Shown one piece after another: positions 53,325 through 61,727 of a stretch of DNA of 64,000 nt. Every line of letters starts with the position of its first letter. Position 1 is the first letter of the stretch. The notes beneath the pieces were generated by a model. It was given only the letters and a program-made list of their open reading frames with translations. It made no database searches and had not been told where the DNA came from. Source of the stretch: Nitrospirillum amazonense (GTDB lineage Bacteria; Pseudomonadota; Alphaproteobacteria; Azospirillales; Azospirillaceae); assembly GCF_007828035.1 (NCBI RefSeq), contig NZ_VITV01000007.1:124001-188000 (forward strand), in the 5' to 3' direction. The translations under genes were made by a program, and so were the position numbers.

Positions 53325-53846
53325 TCAACCGTCCTGGCCCGCCGGGCCCAGATTGGCCGCCAAGCCGGCGCGCAGTTCATCCACCTGGGCCTTCAGCGCC
53401 TTCAGGCCGTCCAGGTTGAGCCCGGTGGCGCACAGGATGGCCTCCTGCACCGTACCCAGGTGATCCTGCAATGCGCGGCCAGCCCCGGTCAGGGTGACGC
53501 GCACCAGGCGCTCGTTCTGTGGGTCGCGCTGACGGCTGACAAGGCCCGCCGCCTCCAGCCGCTTCAGCAAGGGCGTCAAGGTGCCGGAATCCAAATCCAT
53601 CTGTTCGCCGATCGCCTTCACCGTCAGCCCGTCTCCGGACCACAGCACCAGCATCACCAGGTACTGCGGATAGGTCAGGCCCAGCCGGTCCAGCAGCGGC
53701 TTATAGGTGCGGTTGAACAGATGGGCGGCGGAATAGATGCTGAAGCACAGCTGGTTGCTCAGCAAGGCGACCTTGTCCGATGGGCCCTTGCCGGCCCCGG
53801 CCGCGCCCATACCTTGGTGCGTGGTGTCCTGATGGTCTTGGGCCAT
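53325..53846 (-). CDS. ohrR: Organic hydroperoxide-sensing MarR-family repressor
   Basis: The 173-aa MarR protein has the peroxide-sensing Cys in [17 protein letters not shown] near residue 34, followed by [18 protein letters not shown], as in OhrR. The helix-turn-helix recognition segment is [20 protein letters not shown] and the wing is [16 protein letters not shown]. In the family, oxidation of that Cys releases the operator. It is divergent from ohr across a region with repeated GCGCAAT half-sites. GAGGG precedes ATG 53846. Confidence 0.93.
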   Translation of the reverse strand: MAQDHQDTTHQGMGAAGAGKGPSDKVALLSNQLCFSIYSAAHLFNRTYKPLLDRLGLTYPQYLVMLVLWSGDGLTVKAIGEQMDLDSGTLTPLLKRLEAAGLVSRQRDPQNERLVRVTLTGAGRALQDHLGTVQEAILCATGLNLDGLKALKAQVDELRAGLAANLGPAGQDG

Positions 53847-53920
53847 GATGACGCCCTCACTTGTCCAGTGGCCCCAGGGAAATGGGGGCCAGTCCACGGC
53901 AGGCTAGCATCCCGTCACGA

Positions 53921-53993
53921 ATTGCGCGCAATCGATTTGCGCATAGTGACTATGCCAACTAACAAATTGTGCGCAATTCGTTATCGCGCAATT
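53921..53993. promoter_or_regulatory. OhrR operator region
   Basis: Two near-identical palindromes ATTGCGCGCAAT (53921-53932) and ATTGTGCGCAAT (53966-53977) and a half-site CGCGCAATT (53985-53993) lie between ohrR and ohr, with a dyad GCATAG-TGA-CTATGC (53941-53955) in the middle. Spacing and symmetry suggest OhrR binding that controls both genes. Confidence 0.75.
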
Positions 53994-54082
53994 CTTACCT
54001 CACCGGCGCCGATGACCCAGCCGAAGCCCGGCGGGACCGGCCCCAAAAGTTAATCCAACCAGTTGAAACCACGGAGATGATC

Positions 54083-54505
54083 ATGCCCATCCTCTACACC
54101 ACTTCCGCTACCGCCACCGGTGGCCGTGAGGGCCAGGCCAAGTCCGTCGACGGCATCCTGGACGTCAAGCTGACCACGCCTAAGGAACTGGGCGGCGCCG
54201 GCGGCAATGGCACCAATCCGGAGCAGCTGTTCGCCGCGGGTTATTCCGCCTGCTTCCTGGGTGCTCTGAAGTTCGTGGCCGGCAAGGCCAAGGTGAAGGT
54301 GCCGGAGAATGCCACCGTCAGCGCCCAGGTGGGCATCGGCCCGCGTGAGGATGGTACCGGCTTCGGCCTGGACGTCGCCCTGACCATCACGCTGCCGGGC
54401 ATCGACGCCGAAACCGCCAACAGCCTGGTCCAGCAGGCCCACATCGTGTGCCCCTACTCCCACGCCACCCGCGGTAACCTGGACGTTCGCCTGAACGTCG
54501 CCTAA
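54083..54505 (+). CDS. ohr: Organic hydroperoxide resistance protein (Ohr)
   Basis: The 140-aa peroxidase of the Ohr/OsmC family reduces organic and fatty-acid hydroperoxides. The two catalytic cysteines are in AAGYSACFLGALKF near residue 59 and QQAHIVCPYSHATRGN near 122. GGAG lies six bases before ATG 54083; another ATG two codons earlier (54077) lies inside that site. Two terminators follow. Confidence 0.95.
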   Translation: MPILYTTSATATGGREGQAKSVDGILDVKLTTPKELGGAGGNGTNPEQLFAAGYSACFLGALKFVAGKAKVKVPENATVSAQVGIGPREDGTGFGLDVALTITLPGIDAETANSLVQQAHIVCPYSHATRGNLDVRLNVA

Positions 54506-54513
54506 GGGGGATC

Positions 54514-54544
54514 TCAAGGCGCCGGCCCCCTCCCGGCGCCTTGA
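54514..54544 (+). terminator. Hairpin after ohr
   Basis: TCAAGGCGCCGG and CCGGCGCCTTGA form a perfect 12-base stem with a seven-base loop. It directly precedes a second hairpin. Confidence 0.6.
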
Positions 54545-54545
54545 A

Positions 54546-54585
54546 GAAAAGGCCGGCGTCGCCCGATCGCGATGCCGGCCTTTTC
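54546..54585. terminator. Bidirectional terminator between ohr and Gfo/Idh/MocA gene
   Basis: GAAAAGGCCGGC pairs with GCCGGCCTTTTC, with T-runs on both strands, between two converging genes. Confidence 0.85.
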
Positions 54586-54608
54586 CATTTCATCAACCCG
54601 TTGCGTCC

Positions 54609-55649
54609 CTATTCGTACGCGATGTCGCAGGATAGGCCAGGCTGGCGTGCCGCCTCGATGGCGCGATGGACCAGGGCCAGGGCCTCGAAGGCCGGCCCCG
54701 GCCCGAAGGCCAGAGGGGCCCGGCCGGCCAGAGCGTCCGCCACGTTGCGGTAAAAGTCCTGGTAGCGGCCGGCCTCAAGCGCCACCTCTTCCCGCACCAC
54801 CGCGCCGGCGCGCTCGGTATGCAGCAGGGCGGGTGTAGCCACCACGGCCCAACCGGCATCGCCCGGCTTCAGGCCGGCGGCCATTTGCGCCTCTTGGACG
54901 TCGCCCTTGGGAATGACCAGGGACCCCTTGTCGCCATGGGCCACCAGCACCGGCCCCGGCTCGCGCACATAGGTGCTGGACCGCAGGATGACCCGGTGGT
55001 CGGCATAGCGGAAGCGAACGTCGAAATAATCGGTCGCCCCCTCCGCCCGGCGCAGTGAGCGCATCTCCGCCGCCACCGACAGGGGGCGGCCGAACTGGCG
55101 CAGCATGCCGTCCACCAGATGGACGCCCAGGTCGAACCAGGTGCCGGCACCCGGCTGCTCATCCTCCTTCCAGGCCTTGTGCGTCACGTGAGCGCGGTAG
55201 CGGTCGTAGTGCCATTCCACCTCCACCAGCCGGCCCAGGTCGCCGGCGGCCAGGTGACGGCCCAGGGTCAGGTATTCGGCGTCCAGGCGCTTGTTGTGGA
55301 ACACGGCCAGCAGGCGGCCCGCCGCCTTGGCCTGGGCCATCAGTTGGCGCCCCTCTTCCAGGGTGATGGTCATGGGTTTTTCCAGCACCACATGCTTGCC
55401 CGCCGCAAGCGCCGCCTGGGCCATGGGGAAATGCAGGGCGTTGGGGGTGTTGACCACCACCAGCTCAACGACCGGGTCGTCCAGGATGGCCTGGAAGTCC
55501 GCCACCACGCAGGCCCCGGCCGGCTCTGTCCCATCGGCGCCGGAGCGTCGCAGGATGGCGCGCAGCGCCAGGGCTGGCTCCGCCAGAATAAGGGGGGCAT
55601 GGAACACCCGGCCGGACAGGCCGTAGGCGCACAGGGCGGTGCCAATCAT
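54609..55649 (-). CDS. Gfo/Idh/MocA family oxidoreductase
   Basis: The 346-aa protein has a Rossmann N-terminus (IGTALCAYGLSGRVFHAPL), the NAD(P)-site motif HVVLEKPMTITLEEG near residue 87 and the catalytic-region segment GAGTWFDLGVHLVDGMLRQF near 168 with the expected Asp and His. Family members oxidise or reduce sugars, inositols or related compounds; the substrate is unknown. No operon partner is evident. Confidence 0.88.
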   Translation of the reverse strand: MIGTALCAYGLSGRVFHAPLILAEPALALRAILRRSGADGTEPAGACVVADFQAILDDPVVELVVVNTPNALHFPMAQAALAAGKHVVLEKPMTITLEEGRQLMAQAKAAGRLLAVFHNKRLDAEYLTLGRHLAAGDLGRLVEVEWHYDRYRAHVTHKAWKEDEQPGAGTWFDLGVHLVDGMLRQFGRPLSVAAEMRSLRRAEGATDYFDVRFRYADHRVILRSSTYVREPGPVLVAHGDKGSLVIPKGDVQEAQMAAGLKPGDAGWAVVATPALLHTERAGAVVREEVALEAGRYQDFYRNVADALAGRAPLAFGPGPAFEALALVHRAIEAARQPGLSCDIAYE

Positions 55650-55969
55650 CGTCTACGCTCCTCCTTAAGGGCGGAAACATTACATTAACCAGCGATTTAC
55701 AGTATCCAACGCCATAAGATCAAACAAAATTGCCTATTAATGAATTAACATCGCAACCTAACCCATAATTTCCAATCAAAATTCTCAAATTTGGTGGCGC
55801 GCAAGCACGATGACCCTATATGACTTTTCCGAGAAGGCACCGCACGTATCGATACTGGACTGACGGCGATCAATTAGCGCCTTCATCGAATGCCTATTCT
55901 GAAGCCATATTTCCGAATTCCTGTTCCGAAGTCCTAATTTTGTATTCACCCAATCCCAAAGGACGCGTG
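55650..55969. other. AT-rich intergenic region
   Basis: These 320 bases hold the divergent promoters of the oxidoreductase and the DUF4870 gene. The stretch 55680-55790 is very AT-rich for this genome (for example AACAAAATTGCCTATTAATG). AAAGGA before 55970 is the ribosome site. The frame of the DUF4870 gene stays open back to 55820, but no start with a ribosome site is present there. Confidence 0.5.
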
Positions 55970-56341
55970 ATGAGCTTTGCCGGGATCCCCGCCACCGCGC
56001 CCACCCCCACCGCGCCCACCCAAGGCGACAAAGCCAGGCTGTGGTCCATCCTTGTTCATTTGCTCTATTTGGTCGGGGCGTTTCCGCTGGGCTTGGTCAT
56101 GGCCTACATCAAGCGGCCGGACTTCGCGGGCACCATTTACGAAGGCCACATGACCTTCGCCATCCGCACCTTCTGGATCTGCGCGCTATTCACCCTTTGC
56201 GCCCTGGCACTACGGGTGGTTGGCATGGAATTCATCACCCTGTTTATCGGCAGCATCTGGGCCGTCGTCCGGGTGGTGGTGGCCCTGACCCGTGCCATTG
56301 ACGCCAAGCCCATCCTGAACCCCCAAGGCTGGGTGATATAA
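55970..56341 (+). CDS. DUF4870-like small membrane protein
   Basis: The 123-aa protein has a Thr/Pro-rich start (ATAPTPTAPTQGDKARLW) and about three transmembrane segments: ILVHLLYLVGAFPLGLVMAY, RTFWICALFTLCALALRVV and FITLFIGSIWAVVRVVVAL. The ending ILNPQGWVI resembles the tail of DUF4870 proteins. Function is unknown. AAGGA lies seven bases before ATG 55970. Confidence 0.7.
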   Translation: MSFAGIPATAPTPTAPTQGDKARLWSILVHLLYLVGAFPLGLVMAYIKRPDFAGTIYEGHMTFAIRTFWICALFTLCALALRVVGMEFITLFIGSIWAVVRVVVALTRAIDAKPILNPQGWVI

Positions 56342-56651
56342 ACGACGAATAGCCGCCAGCCCGGCCGTGGCAACGCATGCCGACGGGTGGCGCGCGGACC
56401 GTATCCGGTCACGGCCCCGGTGATCGCCGACGGCGGTAACGCTTTATATACTGTTCCCAGGCAATAACGCATTCAAAGCATGGTGCCCCACCGGCACGAT
56501 GGTATAGTCCTTAATGTTTTTCTGGCAAACCATCGGTCGCAGCCAGGTGGTTTCGCCAAGAATATGAGGCGCTGGGGGGTGGGTCTCGGCGCCTGCCGTC
56601 CGTGTCGCCACGGGGAACACTTGGCCACGCGGAATACTTGGGGGCATGTCT
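56342..56651. other. Intergenic region upstream of hybrid kinase
   Basis: These 310 bases carry no supported gene. AT-rich elements (CTTTATATACTG near 56446 and CCTTAATGTTTTTC near 56511) may be -10 regions; GGGGG seven bases before 56652 is the ribosome site. No terminator after the DUF4870 gene is obvious. Confidence 0.45.
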
Positions 56652-58715
56652 ATGCGGGTGGTTTTCCCCGGTTTATGCTTCAGCACCGATGATCAAGGCA
56701 TCGCTTTCAGCCACAACCCGTGGCTGGTGCTGCTGTCATACTTGACCGCCGTCTTCGCCTCCTTCGTCGCCCTGAACATGGCGGAACGCATGACCGGTTC
56801 GACCGGCCGTTCCCGCCTAGCTTGGCAGTTGGGCGCCGCCAGTGCGCTTGGCGGCGGCATCTGGGCCATGCATTTCATCGGCATGCTGGCCTTCCAGGTG
56901 GCCTTGCCCGTCGCGTGGGAGCCCACGCTGACCCTGGCGTCACTGCTGACCGCCATCGTTTTCGTCGCCTTGGGCCTGGAAGCGGTGCGCCACGGCCGCA
57001 ACAGCGTCACCCGTTTCACGCTGGCCGGCACGGTGGTGGGTCTGGGCATCGCCGCCATGCATTACACCGGCATGGCCGCGATGGAGGTGCCGGGCCGGAT
57101 CGCCTATCGCCCGGGCCTGTTCGCCCTGTCCGTCCTGGTCGCCATGGCCGCCGCCACGGTGGCCCTGATGCTTTCCGTCAGCCTGAAGCACGGCTGGCAC
57201 CGCGCGCTGGCCGCCCTGATCATGGGTGTCGCCATCTGCGGCATGCACTACACCGGCATGACGGCCACGGTGCTGACCTTGGACCCTCTGGCCCCCGCCC
57301 CGGCGGACGTGGATCGCGGGCCGCTGGCCATCATTGTCGCCGGCGCCACCTATGGCCTGCTGATGCTGGCACTGGTGACCGCGTTCGCCGATCGCCGTCT
57401 GAACGCCGCCGCCGAGCGTGAGGCCCAGCGCCTGAAGGCGGCCAACCGCGCCTTGGAGGCTGAGGTGGAGGAGCGCCGGCGGGCGGAGGAGGAACTGCTG
57501 CGCGTGCGCGAGGGGTTGGAGGAAGCGGTGGCGGAGCGTACACGCGACCTGGCCGCCGCCCGCAGCCGGGCCGAGGCCGCCAACCAGGCCAAGTCCGAGT
57601 TCCTGGCCAGCATGAGCCATGAACTGCGCACGCCGCTGAACGCCGTCCTCGGCTTCGCCCAACTGATGGAATACAACAAGGCGCGCGAGCCGATGACGCC
57701 CAAGCAGGAACGGGGCGTTCAGCAGATCGTCAAGAACGGCAACCACCTGCTGCGTCTGATCGATGAGGTGCTGGACCTGGCCCGCATCGAGGCCGGGCAA
57801 CTGACGCTGTCGCTGGAACCGGTGGATCCCCGCCTGGTGGTGGAGGATGTGCTGAACGCCTTGCAGCCGGTGGCGGAAAAGGCGCGGGTGGCCATCGCCG
57901 CCGTTTTGCCCGAAGCGGCCCCGCCCGTCCTGGCCGACCGCACCCGTCTGATCCAGGTTGTCAGCAACCTGCTGTCCAACGCCGTGAAGTATAACCGCCC
58001 CGGCGGCACCGTGCGCATCACTTTGGGCGCGGCCTCCACGCCAGGCCGGCTGTCGCTGTCGGTGCAGGACACGGGCGAGGGCATCGCGCCGGACAAGCTG
58101 GGCGACCTGTTCCAGCCCTTCAACCGCCTGGGCCAGGAATACAGCGACATTCCGGGCACGGGCATCGGCCTGACCATCACCCGCCGGCTGCTGTCGGCCA
58201 TGGACGGCACGATCGAAGTGGCCAGCGTGCTGGGTGAGGGCAGCACCTTCACCGTCAGCCTGCCGGTAGCCCTGAACGTGATCCCCGAACCGCGGGCGCC
58301 CGGTGCCGAAAACAATCCGCTGGCGCAGACCCGGCCCCGCACCATGCTGTATGTCGAGGACAACCCGTCCAACATCCAGCTGATGCGCGACCTGATGGAC
58401 ACCGTGCCGGACACCAAGCTGCTGATCGCCGCCGACCCGGTGACGGGCCTGGATCTGGCCATGGGCCATCAGCCCGACGTCATCGTGCTGGACATCAACC
58501 TGCCGGGTATGAGCGGCTTCGACGTGTTGGCCCGGCTGCAGGACCGGGAGGAGACCCGCGACATTCCCGTCCTGGCCCTGAGCGCCAACGCCCTGCCCCG
58601 CGAAATTGAGAAAGGCCTGCGCGCCGGATTCCGCCGGTACCTGACCAAGCCTTTGAACGTGCAGGAGTTCATGGAGGCCTTGGCCGACGCGATGGAGCCG
58701 GTCGATGCCGTTTGA
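56652..58715 (+). CDS. MHYT-sensor hybrid histidine kinase
   Basis: The 687-aa protein has seven or so transmembrane segments with three MHYT-type motifs (MHFIGM, MHYTGM, MHYTGM) in the first 230 residues, thought to sense a small gas or metal. A coiled coil follows (about 250-305), then HisKA with phosphorylatable His in [20 protein letters not shown] near 318, HATPase ([14 protein letters not shown] near 440, [13 protein letters not shown] near 505) and a C-terminal receiver with Asp in [15 protein letters not shown] near 610. The next gene overlaps by 11 bases and is the likely output partner. ATG 56646 is an alternative start with poor ribosome-site spacing. Confidence 0.92.
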   Translation: MRVVFPGLCFSTDDQGIAFSHNPWLVLLSYLTAVFASFVALNMAERMTGSTGRSRLAWQLGAASALGGGIWAMHFIGMLAFQVALPVAWEPTLTLASLLTAIVFVALGLEAVRHGRNSVTRFTLAGTVVGLGIAAMHYTGMAAMEVPGRIAYRPGLFALSVLVAMAAATVALMLSVSLKHGWHRALAALIMGVAICGMHYTGMTATVLTLDPLAPAPADVDRGPLAIIVAGATYGLLMLALVTAFADRRLNAAAEREAQRLKAANRALEAEVEERRRAEEELLRVREGLEEAVAERTRDLAAARSRAEAANQAKSEFLASMSHELRTPLNAVLGFAQLMEYNKAREPMTPKQERGVQQIVKNGNHLLRLIDEVLDLARIEAGQLTLSLEPVDPRLVVEDVLNALQPVAEKARVAIAAVLPEAAPPVLADRTRLIQVVSNLLSNAVKYNRPGGTVRITLGAASTPGRLSLSVQDTGEGIAPDKLGDLFQPFNRLGQEYSDIPGTGIGLTITRRLLSAMDGTIEVASVLGEGSTFTVSLPVALNVIPEPRAPGAENNPLAQTRPRTMLYVEDNPSNIQLMRDLMDTVPDTKLLIAADPVTGLDLAMGHQPDVIVLDINLPGMSGFDVLARLQDREETRDIPVLALSANALPREIEKGLRAGFRRYLTKPLNVQEFMEALADAMEPVDAV

Positions 58716-59769
58716 CGCCACCGACCTGGTCAAGAACGCCCGCATCCTGGTGGTGGACGACCTCGCCGCCAATGTAGAACTGATGGAGGGCGTGCTGGCC
58801 GCGGCCGGCTATACCAACATCACGGGCACCTGCAACCCGCGTGAGGGCCTGGCGCTGTACGGTTCCCTGGCGCCGGACCTCATCCTGCTGGACTTCCGCA
58901 TGCCCGGCATGGATGGTCCCGCCTTCATCCGCGCCGCCCATGCGCTGAGTCCGGGCCAGCGCCCGCCCATTTTGGTGGTGACGGCGCAAGGCGATGAGCA
59001 GACCCGCCGCACGGCGCTGGAAGCCGGCGCCCGGGACTTCATTTCCAAGCCCTTCGCCTTATGGGAGATGCTGGCCCGCGTGCAGAACCTGCTGGAACTG
59101 CAGATGCTGCTGCGGGACAAGGAAGCCCAGGCCAGCCGCCTTGAGGCGGCCGTGGCCCAGCGCACGCGCGACCTGGAGCACACCCACCTGGAGGTGGTGC
59201 GGCGCCTGTGCGCCGTGGGAGAGTTCCGCGATGACGAGACCGGCCGCCACGTCAACCGCATCGGCGCCCTCTCCGGTCGCATCGCCCGCCTGGCGGGCTG
59301 GCTGGAGCCGGACGCCGAATTGCTGGCCAGCGCCGCCCCCCTGCACGATATCGGCAAGGTCGCCATTCCCGACGCCATCCTGCTGAAGCCCGGAAAGCTG
59401 AGTGATCCGGAATGGCAGGTGATGAAGACCCACGCCGACGCCGGCGCCGGCATCCTGAGAGGCAGCAAGATTCCCGTCCTGGATCTGGCGGCCGAAATCG
59501 CGGTCTCCCATCATGAAAAGTGGGACGGCAGCGGTTATCCTCAGGGCCTGGCGGGCGAGGCCATTCCGCTGTCCGGCCGCATCGTCGCCGTGGCCGACGT
59601 GTTCGACGCCCTGCTGTCCCGCCGTCCCTATAAAGAGCCTTGGACGGCGGGCCAGGTCTCGGACCACCTGCGTGCCCAGTCCGGCCGCCACTTCGACCCG
59701 GTACTGGTCGATCTGGTCCTGTCCAACCTGGACGAGTTGCTGGCGCTGCGGGTGGAGGTCGGGGTGTGA
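58705..59769 (+). CDS. Response regulator with HD-GYP domain (RpfG-like)
   Basis: The 354-aa protein has an N-terminal receiver (ILVVDDLAANVELM, phospho-Asp in LILLDFRMPGMDGPAF near residue 61, Lys in FISKPFALWEM) and a C-terminal HD-GYP domain with DDETGRHVNR, LHDIGKVAIPDAIL near 217 and HHEKWDGSGYPQGLAGE near 265. The metal ligands and GYP triplet are intact, so cyclic-di-GMP phosphodiesterase activity is expected. The 11-base overlap with the hybrid kinase gene indicates one phosphorelay. Confidence 0.93.
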   Translation: MPFDATDLVKNARILVVDDLAANVELMEGVLAAAGYTNITGTCNPREGLALYGSLAPDLILLDFRMPGMDGPAFIRAAHALSPGQRPPILVVTAQGDEQTRRTALEAGARDFISKPFALWEMLARVQNLLELQMLLRDKEAQASRLEAAVAQRTRDLEHTHLEVVRRLCAVGEFRDDETGRHVNRIGALSGRIARLAGWLEPDAELLASAAPLHDIGKVAIPDAILLKPGKLSDPEWQVMKTHADAGAGILRGSKIPVLDLAAEIAVSHHEKWDGSGYPQGLAGEAIPLSGRIVAVADVFDALLSRRPYKEPWTAGQVSDHLRAQSGRHFDPVLVDLVLSNLDELLALRVEVGV

Positions 59770-59842
59770 CGCCCCCGCCGGCGCGGCACCGTCCGCACCA
59801 TTTGCCGGGGCCGCGCCGTTGGCGGGCCAGAGCCGGCCATGC

Positions 59843-61471
59843 TCAGCGATCCAGCGGCATGGCTTGATCGAGAACGTCGGAGCGTGACAGCCGGGTGGCA
59901 TGGCCCGGGAAATCCACCCACGGGCCGATCAGGTCGCCCGTCATGAAGGTGCAGCCCGCTTCTTCCGCCACCTGTTCCATCTCCGGCGTGTCGATGCCGT
60001 CGACCAGGATATGGAGCCCGCGACGGCGGGCCTCCGCCCCCGCGAGATAGAGATCCTGGATCAGCCGGCCGCGCGGGATGGAGCCGCCAAGGGAGACGTT
60101 CACCCCCTTCACGCCCGCAGCGGCGAAGGTGGCTTGGGCCTGGGATGACACGTCCGCGCAAATCGTCACGCCCCGGCCCATGGGCCGCAGGGCACTGACC
60201 AGCTCCGTCAGCCGGCCCACCGGCACACCATCCGGCACGCCCATCAGCTGGTAGGTGATGAAGGGTCGCAGATGGGCAGGGACATGGCTGGCCAGATCCA
60301 GATAGGCGCGGCGGCGGCCGGTTCCCGCCAGCGTCTCGAAATGCACCGGCAGGGCCAGATAATAGCGGAAGCGGTTATCGTACAGCTCCAGATAGGCATC
60401 CACCGCCTGCCGCAGGGTCTCACGATCCAGATCCAGGATTTCCTGCAATCCGTTGGCGGTGCCGACGGAGGCGACACCGCCGGCCGGCGGTGTCAGCGTG
60501 TCATAGCCATAAACATGATGGCGCCCCCCCACCCGCTGGCGGCGGGGACTGGCGATGTAAAGGCTGAGCGCCTGGCCCCGCACGTCCCACACGGGGCGGT
60601 ACACCACCTCCAGCGGGCCCAGTACCGGGCGCAAATGGGCCCAGGGGTCATCATCGCCGCCCTTGGTCGCGGCGACGGCGGCGGCGGCCACGGCCTGTCC
60701 CCGCCCAACCTCGGCCAGCGCGGCCGCGGCCTGGGCCTGCGACAAGGGGGCCTGCGAAAAGGGGGCCTGCGACAAGGGGGCCTGCAACAACGAAGACTGC
60801 GAAGGGGGAGATTGCGAAAGAAGGGCTTGCGACGATGGCTGAGGCGCCGGGGAGCGGCCCGAGGACGGCGGCTGTTCCGGCGTTTCGGCGGCGCCGCCGG
60901 CCGGCGCCAACGGCGCTGTTTGTTGGACGTGCGCCACCATCCTGGCCAGCAGGTCAGCCAGCCGCTCGGGCTTCAGCACCAGGTCGCCCGAGGCCTCGCG
61001 CGCGGCCGTGCGCACGACAATGCTGGCAAGGTCCGGCTCGCCCAACAGCAGGCGCTGCAGCTCCTGCATCACCTTGGCGCACACAAGGCCGGCCTGGATG
61101 GGGTTCAGCCGGGCGAAGACGACCACGTAGGTCTCGGTGCCGTAGCCGTAAAAGACGTCATCCGCCGTCAGGTTCTGACGCAACAGCTTCTCGATCATGC
61201 CGTGCACCCGGGCCTGTACCCCATTCCAGCGCGGCCCCAGCCTTTCCTTCAGGCTTTCCAGGCCGACGAACTGGACACAGCCGGCGGCGGCGGCCTTGCG
61301 CGGCCCCAGCACGGCCTTGAGACGCTGACGGAAGACAACCTCCTCCGGGCCCAAGCCGCCGGCGTCCAGATCAAGGGCGGCGTCGGGATTGGGAACCATC
61401 ATGCCACGCCCGGCGCCAGGCGCCGGCTCTTCCGAAAACCAGGCGATGATGCGGCTCAACAATCCCGGCAT
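59843..61471 (-). CDS. Degenerate EAL-domain protein with repeat linker
   Basis: The 542-aa protein ends in an EAL-like domain (about 290-530), but the hallmarks are changed: EVVYRPVWDVRGQAL stands at the EAL position, LHILVDGIDTPEMEQVAEEA lacks the Glu of EGVET, and FMTGDLIGP replaces QGY. It is therefore probably not a phosphodiesterase, but may bind cyclic-di-GMP or a protein. The N-terminal 60-190 region is a GGDEF-sized domain I cannot identify. A linker of five-residue repeats (SQAPL, SQSPP, SQALL) joins them. ATG 61471 with GGGGGC eight bases upstream is chosen. It converges with the HD-GYP gene. Confidence 0.8.
   Translation of the reverse strand: MPGLLSRIIAWFSEEPAPGAGRGMMVPNPDAALDLDAGGLGPEEVVFRQRLKAVLGPRKAAAAGCVQFVGLESLKERLGPRWNGVQARVHGMIEKLLRQNLTADDVFYGYGTETYVVVFARLNPIQAGLVCAKVMQELQRLLLGEPDLASIVVRTAAREASGDLVLKPERLADLLARMVAHVQQTAPLAPAGGAAETPEQPPSSGRSPAPQPSSQALLSQSPPSQSSLLQAPLSQAPFSQAPLSQAQAAAALAEVGRGQAVAAAAVAATKGGDDDPWAHLRPVLGPLEVVYRPVWDVRGQALSLYIASPRRQRVGGRHHVYGYDTLTPPAGGVASVGTANGLQEILDLDRETLRQAVDAYLELYDNRFRYYLALPVHFETLAGTGRRRAYLDLASHVPAHLRPFITYQLMGVPDGVPVGRLTELVSALRPMGRGVTICADVSSQAQATFAAAGVKGVNVSLGGSIPRGRLIQDLYLAGAEARRRGLHILVDGIDTPEMEQVAEEAGCTFMTGDLIGPWVDFPGHATRLSRSDVLDQAMPLDR
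60736..60840 (-). repeat. 15-bp in-frame tandem repeat
   Basis: Seven units of 15 bases, best conserved as CCTGCGACAAGGGGG (three near-exact copies at 60736-60780), encode the SQxxx pentapeptides of the EAL protein linker. The period is a multiple of three, so copy changes alter linker length without breaking the frame. Confidence 0.85.
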
Positions 61472-61623
61472 GGCAACTGCCCCCATGCTGTCCCGATCCA
61501 ATCTCGCCACCTTAGAAGGCGCGTGGTTAAGAAAAGGCTAAGACCGCCCGATGGGCATACGCATAATGGTGGGACCGCCCATAACTTCAATCCGAGGTCG
61601 ATCCCGTGGCTTCACCCATAACG

Positions 61624-61641
61624 CCCGGGCGGCCGCCCGGG
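61624..61641. repeat. 18-bp GC palindrome
   Basis: CCCGGGCGGCCGCCCGGG is perfectly self-complementary and lies in the 256-base gap between the fumarase and EAL genes. It has no loop in the middle and may be part of a hairpin. Function is unknown. Confidence 0.5.
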
Positions 61642-61653
61642 TTTGCACTGTCC

Positions 61654-61690
61654 AAAGAAAAAGGCCGATCCCGACGGGACCGGCCTTCTT
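61654..61690 (-). terminator. Intrinsic terminator of fumarase gene
   Basis: On the minus strand, GAAGGCCGGTCCCG folds with the CGGGATCGGCC side, with one G-A mismatch, followed by TTTTTCTTT. It lies 38 bases after the fumarase stop. Confidence 0.85.
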
Positions 61691-61727
61691 CAAGTCGCGC
61701 ACCTCGGGCCGAAACCCCCTTCCGGAT

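Noticed and set aside
60736-60840. CRISPR-like array
   Set aside because: Units are only 15 bp with no spacers and are in frame within a protein-coding gene.
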